Of a stretch of DNA of 64,000 nt, positions 59,201 to 64,000 are shown in pieces. The first letter of the stretch is position 1; each line of letters begins with the position of its first letter. The position numbers and the translations under genes are program-made. Origin of the DNA: Datnioides undecimradiatus (taxonomy: Eukaryota > Chordata > Actinopteri > Lobotiformes > Datnioididae); the NCBI GenBank assembly GCA_008933995.1, contig WARS01000031.1:3500001-3564000 (forward strand), written 5' to 3'. Under the pieces are notes generated by a model. It searched no databases and was not told the origin of the DNA. It worked only from the letters and a program-made list of their open reading frames with translations.

Positions 59201-62200
59201 ACAGATGGACACAGTGTAGGTAGTGTCTTTGCTCTGTACAGTGCTTGCAAGGGAATGTGCTGCAGAAATAGAATAGATTTTTGCAAACATTGCAAAAAAA
59301 ACAATAAAAGAAGTAAGATCAAAATGTTTTTTCAAGCATCCCACAGGAAATGCATGGTTGTCCTCATAGCATGCTCAGTGCATCAGAGTAACCAATTTTG
59401 GCTAGACACCCACGGAAGCGCACAGTTTCAGAACAGCAACCAGTAGTATCACCCACTTGACAAAGCAAAAGGGCAACAGTGTATCATGTCCTGTTTAATC
59501 CAGTGCTGCAAAATTTGGCACCGTTTCACTGCAAACCCCCCACCAAACAAGCACAGTTTGATGCTCCTACCTCAGATCTGTCTTTTTAGCATCAAACTGC
59601 CTGCCCCTGTAGGCCTGTTGGTTACACGTTTTCCCCACAGAAAGAAAGTGTCAGTACTGTCCATAGTAACTTCTTAAACTGCTAATGCAGCATGATTCAA
59701 TGCTCAGCTGCCAAGTCACGCGCTGTCAATCACCCTCTACAGAAAGTGATTTTTGGACGCTCAAGATATACCGCAGCTTGTGGATGGATTATCACTTGAA
59801 AGGTAGCCTGTGTAAATTGTAGTTGGAGTTTATAAGGGGGCAGCTTTATTATATTTAATTCAGGTAATAATATTTTTCTGTTGTTATAATGGATTACAGT
59901 TTTTCACCTGTTTGTTTTTCAAACCAGTTTGAATATGTATGTGTGCGTGTGGAGACATTTGCCAGACTAAGTGGTTCTTTTTAAGATTGCTAACGGTGGT
60001 TATGGAGGTTTCTCAGGGAGAGAATGTGATAGGACATAAAGAGGCTGTAAGCAACAGGCTGTTGGTGCTGTTGGTGTTGCTGTGAGTGCGACTGAAAGAG
60101 TGGGAAACTAAAACACCTGCTGCTTGTCATGCCAGATCAACCTGCTGTCCATAAAAGAAGGAATCTACAGCACTGTTGGTCGTCTCAGGTCGTTGTTTGG
60201 TGTTTTTTGGAGTGAGACCTGGTGAGTTTTAACTTTAACCTTTCATCAGTTACGTTGATAAGAGTGTTCACCAACTGATTAAAGAGATAAGAGAACAGCA
60301 GGATCTTTAAAAACACCTATAGGCCATGTGTAAGTAAAAATAACATTATTATGGATATTACTAGGTTATAGCACGTGTAGCAGATGAACGAGACACTTCA
60401 AAAGCAATCATTCAATCAGTAAAACATGTTGGATGCTTTGCTGCAAGCCTGTGCCCCCCGTAGCTTCAATAAGTCCACGTCAAACACAAAGCCACGATGA
60501 CGGACGGGGAGCCCTGTCATTGTTGTTACATCATTGTTGTTGCACCACGCAGGCACGGGCCTGCGCCTGGCACACAGTAGCACGCTGTGCGCCGCACAAA
60601 AGCATTGCTCACATGCAGGAATATGTCACAGTCTTTTCACAAAACACATGTCATTTTGGATTCAGACGGAGTCACTCGCTCAGGATGAGAGTCAAGAGTG
60701 TACATGACTCATGCCGTATGCAGAAAGCAGAGTCAGGGGCAGCAGCTCAGCCTGGAGTTGTCTGTGTGCTGGAGTTGCCCTAAAGGTCAGGTTTTAGACA
60801 TTTAGACGCTCTTTTGATCTCAGGTTACAAACACAGCAGGGTGGGTGGTGTGTGTGCGTGCCTGCTTCAGGTGCTGGAACTCTAATATATTTAGTGTTTG
60901 AGAGGAGGTTTAAAGAAACAAAGTTGTTTTGAAATTTCACCTCAGTAGTGACAATAGGAAGTTTCTCTGCTATTCCCTCAACATCAATAAGGGGTTGCCT
61001 TTCATGTTGACCACATCATAGAGTAAACGATGGAGGCTGTCACTTGAATGATATGAGCCTACCATAAGTATATCAGTTCAATTGATATTCACACTAATAA
61101 AGGAGCTGTTGACATTTGGATAGTGCAATAACAATTTTTAATATAATAGGTAGTCATGCAGTCTACCTAGATTTGCACAGCTGAGGATATTGATATGCTT
61201 TCAACATCTAAAAAATCCAGTTGGGCATGGCACTGTCTCGCTGGTCAGTGTTTGACTTCATTGTCAGAAAAACAGTTGGAGCAGTTTGGGAAAGCGCTAT
61301 GAAGGCTCCGACCCACAATTGCTCAGAGTGATTGATTTTACACGAGTGCACGCAACCATTTACAGTGCATAAAAACATAAATTCAATTCATGCCGGAGCC
61401 TCCGGGTTATATATTTACATGTAGGACAGGAAATGGTAGTATGAAACAAAGTCTACTCCAAAAAATCAACGAACGCACCAAATTCTTTGATTTATTTAAC
61501 TAAACAGCACTTTAACAGCTGTGAAGTGACACGTCCTCGTAGTATTTGGTGATTAGTAGAGTTTTTTTTCTTCCTCTTTCTCATTTTGTCCAGCTACTTG
61601 TCATGTAGATTGGATTTTCTAGAGTTTCATCCCAATAAAATGAAACGTTCAGGTGTTGCTTGAACTATTGATAATTACGGCTTTTTGAGTGAAGTGGACG
61701 CATGCTGCGAAAGTAGCATTAGTCAGCCACGTCTATCAAAAAGCACGTAGTTTCACTGCATGCTAGTTTTGAAATAAATCGTATGTTGTCATGATTTACA
61801 GCTGTCCAAGTGTGTCTACTGAGGCCTCAACACTGTTGCTTTTTTGTAGCACAGCGAAGAAATGAGTGCACAGAGAAGATATGCTGAAATCCGCTTTTGT
61901 AATAGGATTTGGTAGCATTTGTGTGTATTGGTCTATTGTATGGAGCATTGGTAGAGATTAGGTATACTTGCAGAGAAATATGTTATTTCACACTTTCAGA
62001 CCCAGTTTGATCACATCATGTCTTTCTTTTCTGAAAATATGCAGTTTTGTAATTGCAAACATTTAATAGAAATACCTTTATGACTTAGCCACAGATGAAT
62101 CTAAATATGGTGTACTTTTAAAGTGATGGTGTTTTTTATTTAGGTGGGTGAAATAGATTTTGCTGCTGACCCGGTCCACTGCAGTACATCACTTTGATCC

Positions 62201-64000
62201 CATCCCAGCACTACTGCTCTTTAGCCAAACTGGTTGCACACCTGCCGCCATCTACAGAACCTGCATCTGCAGCACTACACTAACTATGGATAAGCACCCA
62301 ATGCAACCCCACTTCCAAATACCGGAACTTTGTCAGTGTACCACAGTTAATGTGTGTATGATCTGTTAGCATTTCACTGTGGTGAAAAAGTCTAAGTGCT
62401 TGTGCTAATGTCTATAGTAGAAGCTAAACAGCACCACTAATAGGCTATCCCCTGGGTTGATGGATGGGGAAGCCCTTGAGGAGGAACTGCTATTAGCCAG
62501 GATGGCGGGTGGAGACGTGTACTGATGGCCAGAGTCGTCTTCCATGAAATGAGGCTAGCAGAGCCGATCCCCTCAGAGGTCAGTGCTGAATTGTTGTACA
62601 CAGCACTGATTACAAGAGTAATAGGCTGGAATTCATGTAAGTCACTGTGCAGCTTGATAGATTGCCTGTACCAAAAGTATTGGGCAAGTGTACTCTCTGC
62701 TTTTGGCTGCTCCAACAAGGTAAGGTTGACTTTACAATGCTTATCGTGGACGGAAAATGAAATTTGATGGTTCAAATTCCTGGGAGCTAGTCACGCTAGT
62801 CTTTTACAGTTGGACTTCACACACTGATGGTTAAAAGGACACTTTTCTGAGGTGTTCTTGGCACATTGATCTTCCTAGAATCTCTGGAGTGATCAATGGG
62901 GAAATATTGATCGACCTCAGAATCTGTGGTTACCGTTGTTGCTTGACAAAGTGAGAATCCAACCTGAATACAGATTAAATCTAACACACCAGCTCATGGT
63001 CGTGTTGATTTATGGGACAACAGTGACAAAAATAGTGTTTCCTAAGGATTTCCTGGCTCCAAAGAAACCGATAATGTTAATGTCAGAGGTAATAATGATG
63101 TTGACAAATTGCATATCAATTACAAGAAATTTAACCTACAATTTTGATTTAGTTTTAATTCAACTAAGTTCAACGAACAAAATCCCAAAAGCTCTGTGGC
63201 TTTTCAAAAAAATGAGGATTTGCTCTAAATTTATCTGTAGAGAGCACATCTTTGGATTATTGGTCAGACAAATCAAACAATTTAAAGCATTGCTGAGGTT
63301 AGCAGAATTTTATCACTATTGCTTCAATTTGTGCTATTTTAATTTGTTAAACTGTGACACCAGCACTGATACATTTGAACTGATTTTGTGTTTTACACAT
63401 TAAGGATATCTAAAGGCAGCATATCAAATAAAATATTAAGAAATATTAAAATAATATTTTTTTTAAATGCAAAAATTATCTTTACTTTAGAAAAGAGTGT
63501 TTTTTGGTTAGCCGCTCAGCAGTTTGCATTTTGAAACCATAAATCACCCAGTGCATGCTGGGAGAGTCTCCATTCCCAGTGACCCTGAACAGGATTAGCA
63601 GTTTAGAGCACGGATTGATGCAAGAGAGAAAAAAGGACCTGGCACTATTTAATCAGACTTTTTACTCTTACTTTTAAACTTTATAGAGTAGATCTACACT
63701 TTACACTACAAGAAGGTCGTACTGTCTAATCCTGTTTGATTTCTAATTGTGTCATGATGTTTTTTCCACTGTTGAGGTCTCTGCTGGGAGTTTAAGCCAT
63801 ATCGTAACAACAGGCCTGGAGGAGAGAGCTGATAACGGTGTCCCTGGCGGTCTACTATGAGCCCTCTGCATCTAAGAGATCTGCTTGATTTCACCGGCCT
63901 GATTGTTTTGGCCTTAATGAGACTGGGAGGGGGTTCAGATGCCCCTCCCTTTCCATCTACTGCCCTCTTTAATGTTACTCCAACCCAGATAGAGTTTTAC

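Larger units (their letters stand above)
54498..64000 (+). other. Probable first intron of the 54440 gene
   Basis: About 9.5 kb with no convincing exon. It contains a 20-base-plus A run at 55131-55153, (CAG)11 at 55961-55993, a compound TA/CA repeat at 56139-56212 and GA-rich patches at 57880-57980 and 58040-58460. Open frames up to 155 codons (for example 62936-63403) show no domain or codon pattern and are treated as chance. Confidence 0.5.

Noticed and set aside
62936-63403. 155-codon plus-strand open frame
   Set aside because: AT-rich codon use, no signal or domain, no promoter context; most likely chance in intronic DNA.
63545-63570. Possible ZNF143-type site (tgcatgctggga)
   Set aside because: Only a partial match and not near a recognised start site.

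Overview
The window is nuclear DNA from a vertebrate, most likely a ray-finned (teleost) fish. Genes are split into short exons with GT-AG introns. The proteins are recognisable vertebrate orthologues. Introns are AT-rich and full of CA/TG microsatellites, and several stretches resemble repeats I know from fish genomes. There are no bacterial operons, CRISPR arrays, rRNA genes or recognisable tRNA genes. Identifications come from reading the protein sequence and remembered family features, not from a database search.

Layout: (1) 1-28702, plus strand: the 3' part of synaptotagmin-7 (syt7). Eight exons run from the disordered linker through both C2 domains to the stop; the promoter and transmembrane exon lie upstream of the window. 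(2) 28703-36140: syt7 3' UTR and intergenic DNA with TG repeats and a decayed dispersed repeat. (3) 36160-39649, minus strand: sdhaf2, complete in four coding exons. (4) 39650-40436: short divergent promoter interval. (5) 40437-45780, plus strand: cpsf7, eight coding exons and probably a spliced 3' UTR. (6) 46200-47650, minus strand: polr2l, 67 codons in two coding exons plus a noncoding first exon. (7) 50483-50841, minus strand: coding exon of cend1. (8) 53700-54500: CpG-rich segment with a likely first coding exon of an unidentified plus-strand gene. The rest, to 64000, is probably its first intron.

The genes do not form one pathway: Ca2+-triggered exocytosis (syt7), complex II flavinylation (sdhaf2), mRNA 3'-end processing (cpsf7), RNA polymerase core subunit (polr2l) and neuronal differentiation (cend1). 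syt7, sdhaf2 and cpsf7 keep the relative order and orientation I recall from human 11q12, without the intervening PPP1R32 and LRRC10B. polr2l and cend1 are 11p15.5 genes in human, so a synteny junction lies near 45.8-46.2 kb.

The points most worth a second look are two symmetric phase-2 cassette exons in the syt7 linker; complementary purine and pyrimidine tracts flanking two C2B exons; a 112-bp MITE-like foldback element; an inverted pair of dispersed repeats; a duplicated element around the end of sdhaf2; and the two possible 3' ends of cpsf7. I found no clearly new biological system.
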